Positions 52,041-61,467 of a stretch of DNA of 64,000 nucleotides are shown here, piece by piece. Position 1 is the first letter of the stretch. Each line of letters starts with the position of its first letter. The notes beneath the pieces were generated by a model that had not been told where the DNA came from, ran no database searches, and saw only the letters and a program-made list of their open reading frames with translations. This stretch comes from Dactylosporangium roseum (GTDB lineage: Bacteria; Actinomycetota; Actinomycetes; Mycobacteriales; Micromonosporaceae), in the NCBI RefSeq assembly GCF_025264685.1, contig NZ_CP073721.1, positions 5,323,001 to 5,387,000 on the forward strand. Direction: 5' to 3'. The position numbers were made by a program, and so were the translations under genes.

Positions 52041-52781
52041 ATGTGGCGAGGCGTGGAGCAGCCCGACTACGCGGGCCCGCGGCAGCCGTGGACCCGACCC
52101 GGGTTCGTGGCCGCTGCGGCATTCATGGTCGTGGTGGTGCTTTCTGGGATCGGTGTGGCCTTGTCGGCCGGAGGGGATTCGGGCGCTTCGGCGACCGGCG
52201 CCCCCTCGGTCGACGCGGCGTCGCCGCCGGACGAGGAGGAGTCCTCGTTGCCGACGGACATACCGACCGCACCGCCGGACGATGTGTCCTGGCAACTGTT
52301 CGGGCAGGTCGCGGTGCCGGTGAGCGCCACCGACGGTCCACGCCGGATCACCGAGACGACCGCCAGCGGCTACGCGCACACGCCGACGGGTGCGCTGACC
52401 GCGGCGGCCCAGTTGATGACGCGGGCCGGATACTACAACGGACGGCGGGTGTGGGAGCCTACCATCACGGAGCAGTTCGTGCCCAGCGCGGATCGGGATC
52501 AACTCCTCGCGAAGTTGCGGGCACTGCCGGAGGAGCCAACGGATCCCGGTCGGCCGGCCCAGCTCACCGGCTTCCGTTTCCGGTCCTACCGCCCCGAGAC
52601 GGCGGTGATCGACCTGCTGCTGCAAGTGCCGAACGGCACCGACTCGTCCCAGCTTGCCACTGCCACGGTGTGGTGGCGCGACGGCGACTGGCGCATGGTT
52701 GCCCCACCGGACGGATCGTGGACCTCGCTGGTGCGTCCCGTCACCGACCTGACGGACTTCATCCCGTGGGGAGCCCAGTAG
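52041..52781 (+). CDS. Membrane-anchored extracytoplasmic protein of the secretion cluster
   Basis: This 246-residue protein has one membrane helix (about 21-42, FVAAAAFMVVVVLSGIGVAL), an acidic low-complexity linker and a globular domain (about 85-246) that starts at the Trp-rich VSWQLFGQVAVPVS and has WWRDGDWRMV near its end. Such a single-pass protein resembles VirB8/TcpC-type scaffold subunits, but no diagnostic motif is seen. AAAGGGG precedes the ATG. Confidence 0.75.
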   Translation: MWRGVEQPDYAGPRQPWTRPGFVAAAAFMVVVVLSGIGVALSAGGDSGASATGAPSVDAASPPDEEESSLPTDIPTAPPDDVSWQLFGQVAVPVSATDGPRRITETTASGYAHTPTGALTAAAQLMTRAGYYNGRRVWEPTITEQFVPSADRDQLLAKLRALPEEPTDPGRPAQLTGFRFRSYRPETAVIDLLLQVPNGTDSSQLATATVWWRDGDWRMVAPPDGSWTSLVRPVTDLTDFIPWGAQ

Positions 52782-54146
52782 ATGTGCAGACCGGACGTCG
52801 ATCTATTTAATTGCCTGCTCCCCTCGGTCCCCGATCTGAATCCGAGCGGCATCGCATCCAACCTTTTCGAGCAGGTGTTCAATTGGCTCTCGACGGAGAT
52901 GGTCAAGTCCGCGGTCGAGGTCCTGGAGCTGACCGTCACGTCCTGGGTCAACGTCTCGTCCAAAGACACGCTGCGCTCCGGCCAGTCGACGATCGACCAA
53001 CTGATGAACCACACCCAGTGGCTCACGCTCGCGATCATGGTCACCTCGTTCATGATCGCGGGCGGACGTATCGCGCTGCAGCGCAACGGGCAGGAGGCAG
53101 GTGAGCTCGCCAAGGGCGTCGCCTGGCTGGCGGTCCTCAGCGCCGGCGGAGCAGGGGCGATGCTCCTGGTGACCGAGGCCGGTGACCTCTACACAGAGTG
53201 GATTCTGAACGCGGCAACCAGCGGCAAATTCAACGATGCGCTCATGGCCCTCCCCGGGATGCTGACCACGGGGATCACGTCGCTCATGGCCATATTCCTG
53301 CTGATCATGTTGATCTCCGCCGGTCTTCTGCAGATGCTGCTGTTCTTCGCGCGGAACGCGGCGTTGATCTTTCTCGTGGGGCTCCTCCCGCTCGCCGGCG
53401 CGATCGGAATGACCAGTGGCGGTCAGGCGGTCCGCCGGCGATACGTCACCTGGTTGATCAGCTTCGCGCTGTACAAACCCGTCGCCGGCACGATCTACGC
53501 CGGGGCGTTCTGGATGATGCAGAAGGGCAAGGACCTGACGACCTTCATCACCGGTGTCGTGGCGATGTGCATGGCGATAGTCGCGCTGCCGGCGTTGATG
53601 CGGCTGATCTCGCCCGTCATCACGATAGCCACGTCCGGCTGGAACGACCAGGGCAGCGGCATGGGCAGGGCCTCGTCGACGCTGTCGGTCGCCAACGGTG
53701 CGGCGCCGTTCTTCGACAAGCTGCGGGCGCGTGGCACGGCGGCGCTCAAGGACGGGCCGAGCGGCAGCGACAGCAAGCCACCGTCCGGCACCAAACTGCC
53801 CGACCAGAAGGCATCGGGTTCGGACCGCAAAGACGGCATGGTCCCCGGGCCGGACGGCGTCATGGTCCCCAAGAGAGGAGGCGGCCAGGTCACCGGGCCC
53901 GGGGGCGGTATTTCCAAGGTCGTGTCACCCGCGCCATCATCCACCGCGACCGCCGCCTCGACCGGCGGTGCGCCGACGGCCGGGGCGGGCGGCGCTGCGG
54001 CCGGTGGTGCTGCGAGCGGCGCCGCGGCGGCCGTTCCGATCGGCGCCGCCCTCGCCGCGGTCTACATGGTCGCGAAGGCACCCGCCAACGCGGTGCGGAA
54101 GATCGGCGCGACCGCCGCCTCGGGGATCGACGAGGCCGACTACTGA
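52782..54146 (+). CDS. Polytopic VirB6/TrbL-like channel protein
   Basis: This 454-residue protein has about seven membrane segments (TLAIMVTSFMIAGG; VAWLAVLSAGGAGAMLLV; SLMAIFLLIMLISAGLLQML; ALIFLVGLLPLAGAIGM) and a long Gly/Pro/Ser-rich cytoplasmic tail. This is typical of VirB6/TrbL subunits. It starts directly after the previous stop and shares one base with the next gene. Confidence 0.82.
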   Translation: MCRPDVDLFNCLLPSVPDLNPSGIASNLFEQVFNWLSTEMVKSAVEVLELTVTSWVNVSSKDTLRSGQSTIDQLMNHTQWLTLAIMVTSFMIAGGRIALQRNGQEAGELAKGVAWLAVLSAGGAGAMLLVTEAGDLYTEWILNAATSGKFNDALMALPGMLTTGITSLMAIFLLIMLISAGLLQMLLFFARNAALIFLVGLLPLAGAIGMTSGGQAVRRRYVTWLISFALYKPVAGTIYAGAFWMMQKGKDLTTFITGVVAMCMAIVALPALMRLISPVITIATSGWNDQGSGMGRASSTLSVANGAAPFFDKLRARGTAALKDGPSGSDSKPPSGTKLPDQKASGSDRKDGMVPGPDGVMVPKRGGGQVTGPGGGISKVVSPAPSSTATAASTGGAPTAGAGGAAAGGAASGAAAAVPIGAALAAVYMVAKAPANAVRKIGATAASGIDEADY

Positions 54147-55612
54147 TGGCAGCGTCCATGACCGAGCCGGCCCGCCGGCAGCGCACCTACGGCAACTGGC
54201 GGTTGGGCACGCGGGCGGGCCTGTTCGGGCTCGGCCCGGCCGGCACGATCGCCGCGTTCGTCGTCATCGTCATCGCCGCGGCGTTGCTGGTCGTGTCCTT
54301 CATGGCGGCGGTGATCGCCGCGGTGGTCGGCGCGCTGGTGCTCACGCCCCTGGCCATCCGGATCAACGGGCGCACCGGGTTGCAGGCACTCGCCGCGCGG
54401 ATATCGTGGTGGCTCGGGCGCTCGGCCCGCCAGCACATGTACTTCTCCGGCATCGCCTCGCCGGTCACCGACAAGCACAAGCTGCCCGGCATCCTCGCCC
54501 AGTCGCAACTGTTCGAGGTGGAGACCGGCCGGGCCGGGCGGATCGCCGTGGTGGTGGTGCCGCAGAGCCGCCACTACACGGTGACGCTGCGCTGCGCCCC
54601 CGAGGGCACCGACCTGGTCGACCAGCCGGTCATCGACGCCCGGGTCGCGCGGCTGGCGGGCTGGCTGTCCTCGCTGTGCCGGGAGCCGATGCTGGTGCAG
54701 GCGCAGGTCTCGGTCGAGACGACGCCCGACCCGGGCACGGCGCTGACGGCCGAGGTGGAGGCGACCACCCGGCCGGACGCTCCGGCGCTGGCCCGGCGGG
54801 TGCTGGAGGAGGTCGTACGCACGTATCCGGCCGGATCGGCGAAGGTGGACACGTTGGTGTCACTCACGTTCACCCCGCCGGCGGGTCGGAAGTGGTCGCA
54901 CGAGGACACCTGTCGCGAGGTCGCGGCCCGCCTGCCCTACCTGCATGCCGGGCTGACCGGCGCCGGCGGCTCGGCGATCGTGCCGCTGACCGCGGACGCG
55001 CTGATGCGGGTCGTGCGGGGCGCCTACGACCCGGCCGTCAACCAGGATCTGGAGCGGGACACCGAGACGAGCCTGGAATGGTCCCAGGTCGGGCCGGTCG
55101 CCGCCCGAGAGGCGTGGGACTTCTACCGGCACGACTCGGGCATCAGCCGGACGTGGGGCATGGCGGAGGCGCCCCGCGGCGTGGTCTTCTCCAACACGTT
55201 CAGCCGGCTCTCCGAGCCCGATCCGACGCTGCTGCGCAAGCGCACCACCATCATGTACCGGCCGTTCAAACCTGCGGAGGCCGCGCGTCTGGTCGAGACC
55301 GACAAGCGCGACGCGCGGTTCACCGCGTCGAAGAAGCCGCAGCCCACCGCGCGCGACCTCGTCGACGTGGCGGCCGCCGACCAGGCCGCCGAGGAGGAGG
55401 CCGTCGGGGCCGGCATCGTGCGCTTCACCGTGCTGGTCACCGCCACCGTCGAGACCGAGGCCGACCTCGAGGAAGCCAACAGCATCATCCGGTCGCGGGC
55501 CGGTGAGGCGCGGCTGTCCCTGCGGCCCATGTACGGCTGCCAGGCGGCCGCGTTCGCCGCGGGACTGCCCACCGGCGTGCTGCTCAACGCCCACGCCAGC
55601 ATCCCATACTGA
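54146..55612 (+). CDS. SCO6880-like protein (PrgI/VirB4 N-terminal part)
   Basis: This 488-residue protein has a PrgI-like start with two close membrane helices (about 30-75, TIAAFVVIVIAAALLVVSFM) followed by a soluble domain like the N-terminal, non-ATPase part of VirB4 (MYFSGIASPVTDKHKLPGIL, DSGISRTWGMAEAPRGVVF). No Walker motif is present; the ATPase half is the next gene. The split VirB4 layout is characteristic of actinobacterial systems. The ATG shares one base with the TrbL-like stop. Confidence 0.83.
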   Translation: MAASMTEPARRQRTYGNWRLGTRAGLFGLGPAGTIAAFVVIVIAAALLVVSFMAAVIAAVVGALVLTPLAIRINGRTGLQALAARISWWLGRSARQHMYFSGIASPVTDKHKLPGILAQSQLFEVETGRAGRIAVVVVPQSRHYTVTLRCAPEGTDLVDQPVIDARVARLAGWLSSLCREPMLVQAQVSVETTPDPGTALTAEVEATTRPDAPALARRVLEEVVRTYPAGSAKVDTLVSLTFTPPAGRKWSHEDTCREVAARLPYLHAGLTGAGGSAIVPLTADALMRVVRGAYDPAVNQDLERDTETSLEWSQVGPVAAREAWDFYRHDSGISRTWGMAEAPRGVVFSNTFSRLSEPDPTLLRKRTTIMYRPFKPAEAARLVETDKRDARFTASKKPQPTARDLVDVAAADQAAEEEAVGAGIVRFTVLVTATVETEADLEEANSIIRSRAGEARLSLRPMYGCQAAAFAAGLPTGVLLNAHASIPY

Positions 55613-55628
55613 GCGAACAGGACATCGC

Positions 55629-57086
55629 ATGGCGCAGCAACCCACCCGCGTGCGACGACCGACCCGCACCGGTTACGCCGGTCCGGGCGGCGGGCGGCAC
55701 TCCTGGATCGAGGCACCGACCGAGTACCGTGGCACCACGGTCCAGGTCTGCGGGCTGTGGCCCTTCGGCACGGGCTCCGCCACGCCGATGGTCGGCGTGC
55801 CCATCGGTCGTCATCTCTACACGGGTGCCACCGTGTGCTTCGACCCGATCTCCTGGTACACCCGTGCCCGGCTGATCAACAACCCGAGCGTGTTCATCGA
55901 GTCCGAACCCGGCATGGGCAAGTCGACGGCTGTGCGACGGATGGTCCTGGGTCTCACCGCGCGCGGCGTCACCCCACTCATCCTCGGCGACCTGAAACCG
56001 GACTACGCCGCGCTCGTGGCCGCGCTCGGCGGGCAGGTCATCCGCGTCGGACCGGGCCTGGACCGGATCAACCCACTCGACGCGGGTCCCTGGCGCGACG
56101 TGTTGAGCAGGGCCGACGCGAAGGCCGCCGCGCAGATCCGGGCAGTGGTGGCCGACCGGCGGCTCAACATGCTGCTCGCGCTGGCGACCCTGGCCCGGCG
56201 CGGACCGGTCGGCGCCGACGAGGCCACCGTCATGGCCGCCGCCCTGCGATACCTCGGGGAGCGTGAAGGAGACGAGCAACCGGTGCTCTCGGACGTGGTC
56301 CGCGTCATCCGCGACGCGCCGCCGGAGGTACGTGCGGTGACCCTGTGGCACCGCGACTCGGACATCCCGAGGTACCAGGACGACACCGCCAATCTCCAGC
56401 GCACGATGTTGGCGTTGCTGCACGGCGCGCTCGGCAGCACCTTCGAGGGCCAGACGACCGTACCGATCGATTTCGACACCCCGGCGGTGTGCGTCGACAT
56501 CTCCAGCATCGACGAGAGTGACGAGCTGCGCACCGCGGCCGCGTTGCTCACCACCTGGTCGTACGGCTTCGGCAAGGTGGAGGCGGCACACCGGATGGCC
56601 GACCTGGGACTGGCACCGCCGCGCACCTTCTTCGCCGTGCTCGACGAGCTGTGGCGCGCGCTGCGGGTCGGGCACGGCCTCGTCGACCGCGCCGACGCGC
56701 TGACCCGGCTCAACCGGCAGAAGGGCACCGGCGTCGCGTTCATCACGCACACCCTGGCCGACCTCGAGGCCCTGCCGACGCTGGAGGAGCGGGCCAAGGC
56801 GCGCGGCTTCGCCGATCGAGCCGCTGTGCTGATGATCGGACCGTCGTCGGACCAGGAGCTCGACTCGGTGGCGAAGGTTCGACCGCTGTCCGAGGCCGAA
56901 CGCGCCGAGGTGTTGTCGTGGTCGGCCCCACCGTCGTGGGATGCGCATGACAACGACATCGTCGGCCGGGGCAACTTCCTGATCAAGGTCGGTAGCCGGG
57001 CCGGCATCCCGGTCCACCTCGAACCGACCGACATCGAGAAGCGACTGGGCAACACCGACTTCCGCTGGGCCATGCACCAATCGTGA
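55629..57086 (+). CDS. VirB4/TraC-type ATPase of the secretion system
   Basis: This 485-residue protein is the ATPase half of VirB4. It has an intact Walker A SEPGMGKSTAVRR (Lys98), the following LGDLKPDYAALV, Walker B FFAVLDELWRAL and the late FITHTLADLEAL. It should power assembly or transport. It starts 16 bases after the SCO6880-like gene. Confidence 0.88.
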   Translation: MAQQPTRVRRPTRTGYAGPGGGRHSWIEAPTEYRGTTVQVCGLWPFGTGSATPMVGVPIGRHLYTGATVCFDPISWYTRARLINNPSVFIESEPGMGKSTAVRRMVLGLTARGVTPLILGDLKPDYAALVAALGGQVIRVGPGLDRINPLDAGPWRDVLSRADAKAAAQIRAVVADRRLNMLLALATLARRGPVGADEATVMAAALRYLGEREGDEQPVLSDVVRVIRDAPPEVRAVTLWHRDSDIPRYQDDTANLQRTMLALLHGALGSTFEGQTTVPIDFDTPAVCVDISSIDESDELRTAAALLTTWSYGFGKVEAAHRMADLGLAPPRTFFAVLDELWRALRVGHGLVDRADALTRLNRQKGTGVAFITHTLADLEALPTLEERAKARGFADRAAVLMIGPSSDQELDSVAKVRPLSEAERAEVLSWSAPPSWDAHDNDIVGRGNFLIKVGSRAGIPVHLEPTDIEKRLGNTDFRWAMHQS

Positions 57087-57107
57087 CGTTCCACCCTGGA
57101 GGTACCG

Positions 57108-58934
57108 GTGGCTTCGAAGCCTGACGACGACAAACTCGGGGGTCAGCTCATCGTTGCCCTGTTCGGGCTCGGTGGTTGTACCGGCGCGGTCGGCGCCGCG
57201 TTCTGGCTCGCCGGCCAGCTCTCGGCCGTCCTGACCGGGCACGGCTGGCCACGGTCGTCGCTCCGGCACGACCTCGTCCCCATCATCCTGGCCTGGAAGG
57301 ACACACCCGGTGACCCCGCACGGGCGTGGGCGACAGCGGCCGGTGTGCTCATCGGTCCGGCCTGGTTGGTGTACCTCATCTTTCTGACGCTCGTCGCGCT
57401 GCTCGGCGCCGTCGCGTTCTGGCTGGTCAAACTCTCGCTGAACTGGCGGCGCCGGCGCGGGCTGCGGCTGATGCGGCTCGGCTTCGCGTCCGGTTGGGAG
57501 ATCCGGCGGCTGATCGGCGCCAAGGCCACCGTCCGGCGGGGCCTCTCGGCCCGGCCCGCGGTCGCCCGGCGAGGGCCCGTCCGGCCGTTGGACGTCGGGT
57601 TCTTCCTGGGCCGGGACTACCGGTCGCGGGAGAAGCTCTACGCGTCGGTCGAAGACACCGTGCTCATCGTCGCCCCGCCCCGGCAGGGCAAGGACGCGCA
57701 CTTCTGCACGCCGTTCACGCTCGACGCACCCGGTGCCTGCGTCGTGGTCACGACCGGCGTCGAGGCCTTCACCACCACCTACGAGCACCGTGCGGCCCTG
57801 GGTGAGGTGTACGTCTTCGATCCGAACAACATGACCAAGTGGTACCAGCGGATGCGCTGGTCGCCGGTCCGCGGTTGCGAGTCACCCGACACGGCCGACG
57901 ACCGCGCGAAGGTCTTCGTCAAACAGGCCGGCTTCACGCTCGGCGACGAGGGCAGCTACTCGGTCGTGACGTCGGCGATCGTCATCCTGCGCTGCTACCT
58001 GCACGCGGCCGCGCTGCACGGCAAGGGCATCGCGGATGTCGTCGCGTGGGCGACCGAGCCCGCCGACCCGGAGCCCCTGCGTCTGCTCCGCCGGGCCGAG
58101 GAGGCCCGGGTCGGCGCGCCCGGTTGGGCGAAGCAACTGGAAGCGAGCATGCAGACCGACGCCGAGACCCGCAGCGCGCGGTGGGCCGCCGTGGTCCAGT
58201 CGATGAGCTGCCTGTTCGACGCCGGGGTCCAGCGGGAGTGCTCGCCGGATCCGAACGAGGTCTTCGACGTGCGGCGGTTCGTCGCCGGCCGCAACACGCT
58301 GTACGTGCTCGGCAAGGAGCGCGGGGTCAATCCGGTGACGCCACTGGTCACCATGTTGGTGGAGGACCTGTTCGGCAAGATGCGCGCCATCGCCGCGCGG
58401 ATGCCCGGTGGACGGCTCGAGCCCCCGGCCAGCTTCGAGCTCAACGAGGCCGGGTTCATCTCGCCGATGGCCAGCCTGCCGCGATACATGGGCCTGATGG
58501 GCAAGTCGTCGATCAGCTTGCACGTGTACCTGCGGTCGCTCAGCCAGGCTCGGGACAAGTGGGGCAAGGAGGGTGCGGCGGCGATGTGGGACCACGCGGC
58601 GATCCGGATCGTCGCCGGTGGCGGCGGCACCGTCGAGGACCTCGAAGAGGTCTCGAAGCTGCTGGGCGACATCTACACGCCCAGCGGCGAGAGCCTCGGC
58701 CGGCGGATCCTGACCGCGGACGAGATCCGCACCATGAGGTTCGGCCGGGCGGTGCTCGTCGCCCGCGAGGCCCGTCCGGTCGAAGTGCGGCTCACGCCGT
58801 GGTGGCGCCGCCCCGACGCACGAGAACTCGCTGCCGCCAAGGCCGACACCGAGGCGCGGCTGCTCCAGTTCGCCGAGCACGCCGACGGCGACGACGCGGT
58901 CCAGCGATACATCCGCTCCGCTCCGACGACCTGA
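57108..58934 (+). CDS. VirD4/TraG-like coupling protein with degenerate Walker motifs
   Basis: This 608-residue protein has membrane segments in the first 115 residues and a TraG/VirD4-like ATPase fold. The P-loop reads APPRQGKDAHF: Lys195 is kept but the next residue is Asp and not Ser/Thr. Walker B reads ELNEAGFISPMASLP, with Asn446 in place of Asp before Glu447. Nucleotide binding or hydrolysis may be weak or absent. ASLPRYMGLMGK and LRSLSQARDKWG fit the family. GGAGG precedes the GTG start. Confidence 0.83.
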   Translation: MASKPDDDKLGGQLIVALFGLGGCTGAVGAAFWLAGQLSAVLTGHGWPRSSLRHDLVPIILAWKDTPGDPARAWATAAGVLIGPAWLVYLIFLTLVALLGAVAFWLVKLSLNWRRRRGLRLMRLGFASGWEIRRLIGAKATVRRGLSARPAVARRGPVRPLDVGFFLGRDYRSREKLYASVEDTVLIVAPPRQGKDAHFCTPFTLDAPGACVVVTTGVEAFTTTYEHRAALGEVYVFDPNNMTKWYQRMRWSPVRGCESPDTADDRAKVFVKQAGFTLGDEGSYSVVTSAIVILRCYLHAAALHGKGIADVVAWATEPADPEPLRLLRRAEEARVGAPGWAKQLEASMQTDAETRSARWAAVVQSMSCLFDAGVQRECSPDPNEVFDVRRFVAGRNTLYVLGKERGVNPVTPLVTMLVEDLFGKMRAIAARMPGGRLEPPASFELNEAGFISPMASLPRYMGLMGKSSISLHVYLRSLSQARDKWGKEGAAAMWDHAAIRIVAGGGGTVEDLEEVSKLLGDIYTPSGESLGRRILTADEIRTMRFGRAVLVAREARPVEVRLTPWWRRPDARELAAAKADTEARLLQFAEHADGDDAVQRYIRSAPTT

Positions 58935-58945
58935 CGGCGGTATCG

Positions 58946-59713
58946 ATGAACGAGTGGGGAGCCGACGAACACCTGCTGACCGTGCTGCACACCGCGGCAC
59001 GGCGGGACGACGACGAAACCTACCTGGCCACGCTGCTCGACATCGGCCTGGTCCTGCCGACCTCGCCGAGCGACGAGGGGTGGCCGATGACCGAGACCGA
59101 CGACGGTCCGATCGTGTTCGCGTTCTCCTCGGTGGAGCTGATGCGCGCCAGCCTGGCCGACCACGTCGTGACGGGCGTCGTCTGGCCGGTCCTGGACCTC
59201 CTGCACACCTGGCCGGACCCGGCCTGGTCGCTGCTCGTCGACGGCTCGCACGGCTCGCAGGTGCTCATCCTGCCGGACGCGATCGCCCAACTCGCGACGC
59301 GGGCGGTCGACGCCTACCCGCTCGACACGGCGCTGCGCGGGGCCGCCGGGCACCCGCGGTCGTACCTCAACACGCTGATCGCCGCCGACGTGGTCGTGCC
59401 GCTGCGGCCGAAGGGCTCGCCGACCCATGACCTGGCCAAGCCCGACTTCGCGTGGTGGCGGACCGGAGACTCGGCCGCAGACCCGGCGGTGGTGCTGTTC
59501 AGCTCGCCGGTCCGGTTGCAGGTGAGCCTCGGCGACGTGCCCTGGCTGGTCGCCCCGTTCGTCGAGGTCGTACGGCACTTCCCGGACGGCTGCGCGGCGC
59601 AGGTCGACCCCGACCACCAGATCGGCATGCGACTGCCGGGCGAAGCGATGGCCGGGATGGCCGCCGTGCTCGACACCGTGTTGGATGTTCACCCGATGAG
59701 GCAGGCAGGCTGA
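58946..59713 (+). CDS. SseB-like protein with two related halves
   Basis: This 255-residue protein holds two SseB N-terminal-type domains. The first has DGPIVFAFSSVELMRASL and WSLLVDGSHGSQVLILPDAI; the second has DPAVVLFSSPVRLQVSLGDVP and CAAQVDPDHQIGMRLPGEAM. SseB-like domains accompany many secretion loci in actinobacteria without a known reaction. The ATG is 12 bases after the VirD4-like stop and the next ATG shares one base with its stop. Confidence 0.78.
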   Translation: MNEWGADEHLLTVLHTAARRDDDETYLATLLDIGLVLPTSPSDEGWPMTETDDGPIVFAFSSVELMRASLADHVVTGVVWPVLDLLHTWPDPAWSLLVDGSHGSQVLILPDAIAQLATRAVDAYPLDTALRGAAGHPRSYLNTLIAADVVVPLRPKGSPTHDLAKPDFAWWRTGDSAADPAVVLFSSPVRLQVSLGDVPWLVAPFVEVVRHFPDGCAAQVDPDHQIGMRLPGEAMAGMAAVLDTVLDVHPMRQAG

Positions 59714-61287
59714 TGACGACCACGAGATTGTACGATCGCATCGTCGAGGGGTATCGCGTCGTCGGCCGCATCCGGCGCGGCCCGGAAGCAACGGTCTACC
59801 ACGCCGTCCGCGAGGCCGACGGCACCGCCGTCGCGCTGAAGGTGTTGCGGACCGATGCCCGCGTCGATGCGGACCTGTCCCGCCTACGGCGTCTGCCCCG
59901 GCACCCGCACATCGTGCGGGTGCTCGACGTGGGGCGGGCCGTCGACGGCCGTCCCTACCTGGCGATGGTGTATTACCCCGACGGGTCCTATGCCGACGCG
60001 CTGAACCGCTCGGGGCCGGTCGAGGTCGCCGAAGCGGTGCGCGTCGGCATCGCCGTGGCCGAGGCGCTGCAGGCCGTCCACAACATGAACCTCATCCATC
60101 GCGACGTCACGCCGGCCAACATCCTGTGCGGCACCGACGGTGCGGCGCTGACCGACTTCGACATCGCCGAGAGCCCTGCCGAGTTGGCCGGGACGGTGGC
60201 CCTCGACCGGCTGACCCCGCCCAACGCGTCGCCGGAGTCGCTCCTGCGCCAGCCGCAGGATGCGCGCTCCGACGTCTACAGCCTCGCTTCCACGCTGTGG
60301 ACGCTGCTCGCCGGCCACCCGCCCTTCGCGGTCGACGGCGACGCCTCACCCGATCCGTTCGACTACCGCGAACGGGTGCTGCACGACGCCGCGCCGCCGC
60401 CGGTGCCGGTGCCGGACGTGCCGCTCTGGCTCCAGGCGTCGCTTCGCCGGGCCATGGCACGAGCCCCCGAGGACCGCTACGCGAGTGCCGCCGACTTCGC
60501 CGCCGCGCTCCGGGACGCCAGCGAGCCGTGGCCGGACGGCGTGCCGGAACCGGGCCAAGCCGCCGAGCCGGCACCACCCGTCCTCGCACCGCCGGTAGAC
60601 CCACCGCTCCTCGCACCACCGGTAGACCAACCCATGCTCGCAGCACCGGTAGACCCACCCATGCTCGCGCCGCCGGTAGACCCGCCCGTCCTCGCACCGC
60701 CGCTCGACGTGCCCGTGCTCGACCTGGACGACGGCTGGTGGTCACGCGAGGAGGGGTCGCCCGGTGCGCCACCGGACGGCGACCCGTCGGACGACGCGTA
60801 CGAGTCCTTCCGCCCCTACCGCCCGCGTCGCTCCCGGCGGAGCCTGCGGACGGTCGGAGTCGCCGTCGTTCTCTTCGCGGTGGTCGGGGTCGCGGCCTTC
60901 GTCGTCGCGCCGATGATCCGCGCCGCGGTCCGGGGCCCCGGGGCCAAGCCGACCCCCCAGGCGTCACCGGCGCTCGATGCCACCCCGCAGGACGTCGCCT
61001 TGTCGGATGAACGGGTCGCGGTGACCCTGACCTGGCGCGATCCCACCGCCGGCGAAGCGGCCTTCTTCATCGTCGGCACGCCCACGGGTGGCACACCTTC
61101 GACCGTTGCCAACGCGGCCCGGGGCACGACCTCCATCCGCATCAACGGCATCAATCCGACGGTCGACTATTGTTTCGTGCTCGTCGCCGCCTTGTCGGTC
61201 GACCGGGTCGCCAACGCGAAGCCGGTCTGCACGCAGCGCTTCCCGGCCACGTCCGCGTCACCGTCGACGTCGTCCGGCCCCAAGTGA
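59713..61287 (+). CDS. Transmembrane Ser/Thr protein kinase (PknB-like) with repeat linker
   Basis: This 524-residue protein has a kinase domain in about 1-275: ATP Lys43 in VALKVL, HRDVTPANIL (His129-Asp131, Asn136) and the metal-binding segment DFD (148-150) in place of DFG. The Gly-rich loop is also weak (RRGPEATVY). A linker of five nine-residue Pro repeats, a membrane helix near 385 and an extracellular fibronectin-like domain (VALSDERVAVTLTWRD) follow. It probably controls the secretion locus by phosphorylation; activity needs testing. Confidence 0.85.
   Translation: MTTTRLYDRIVEGYRVVGRIRRGPEATVYHAVREADGTAVALKVLRTDARVDADLSRLRRLPRHPHIVRVLDVGRAVDGRPYLAMVYYPDGSYADALNRSGPVEVAEAVRVGIAVAEALQAVHNMNLIHRDVTPANILCGTDGAALTDFDIAESPAELAGTVALDRLTPPNASPESLLRQPQDARSDVYSLASTLWTLLAGHPPFAVDGDASPDPFDYRERVLHDAAPPPVPVPDVPLWLQASLRRAMARAPEDRYASAADFAAALRDASEPWPDGVPEPGQAAEPAPPVLAPPVDPPLLAPPVDQPMLAAPVDPPMLAPPVDPPVLAPPLDVPVLDLDDGWWSREEGSPGAPPDGDPSDDAYESFRPYRPRRSRRSLRTVGVAVVLFAVVGVAAFVVAPMIRAAVRGPGAKPTPQASPALDATPQDVALSDERVAVTLTWRDPTAGEAAFFIVGTPTGGTPSTVANAARGTTSIRINGINPTVDYCFVLVAALSVDRVANAKPVCTQRFPATSASPSTSSGPK
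60580..60714. repeat. 27-base tandem repeat, five copies, in the kinase linker
   Basis: Each unit encodes a variant of VLAPPVDPP. Five units run without a gap from 60580; the last is most diverged. Confidence 0.85.
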
Positions 61288-61295
61288 TCGGGCGC

Positions 61296-61420
61296 GAGGC
61301 TGTCGCCGATGCCGACGGGCAGGGCGGCGTGCCACCAACGGTTCCGGCGCAGCCGTTGTCCCCGGCCTTCGGCGCCGTCTTCGTGAGCACCGTGGTGCGA
61401 GCCGGAACGCGCGAACAGAG
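61296..61420 (-). pseudogene. Decayed fragment of a beta-propeller lipoprotein gene
   Basis: The minus strand of this 209-base intergenic stretch resembles part of the intact lipoprotein gene at 62481-63665. By hand alignment, 61408 down to 61338 matches 63294-63364 at 56 of 71 bases. The translation LTKTAPKAGDNGCAGTVG parallels LTETTPKVADNGCAGAVG. The frame is broken further on and neither end of the gene remains. The fragment lies between the kinase and response regulator genes. Confidence 0.6.
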
Positions 61421-61467
61421 GTCGGGCGCGGTCCGGACGAGGCGCACCCTCCGGCGCTCGGTGACCG

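Noticed and set aside
41991..61287. An integrated conjugative element
   Set aside because: No relaxase, integrase, replication gene, tRNA-flanked att repeat or excisionase was seen; the locus looks resident.
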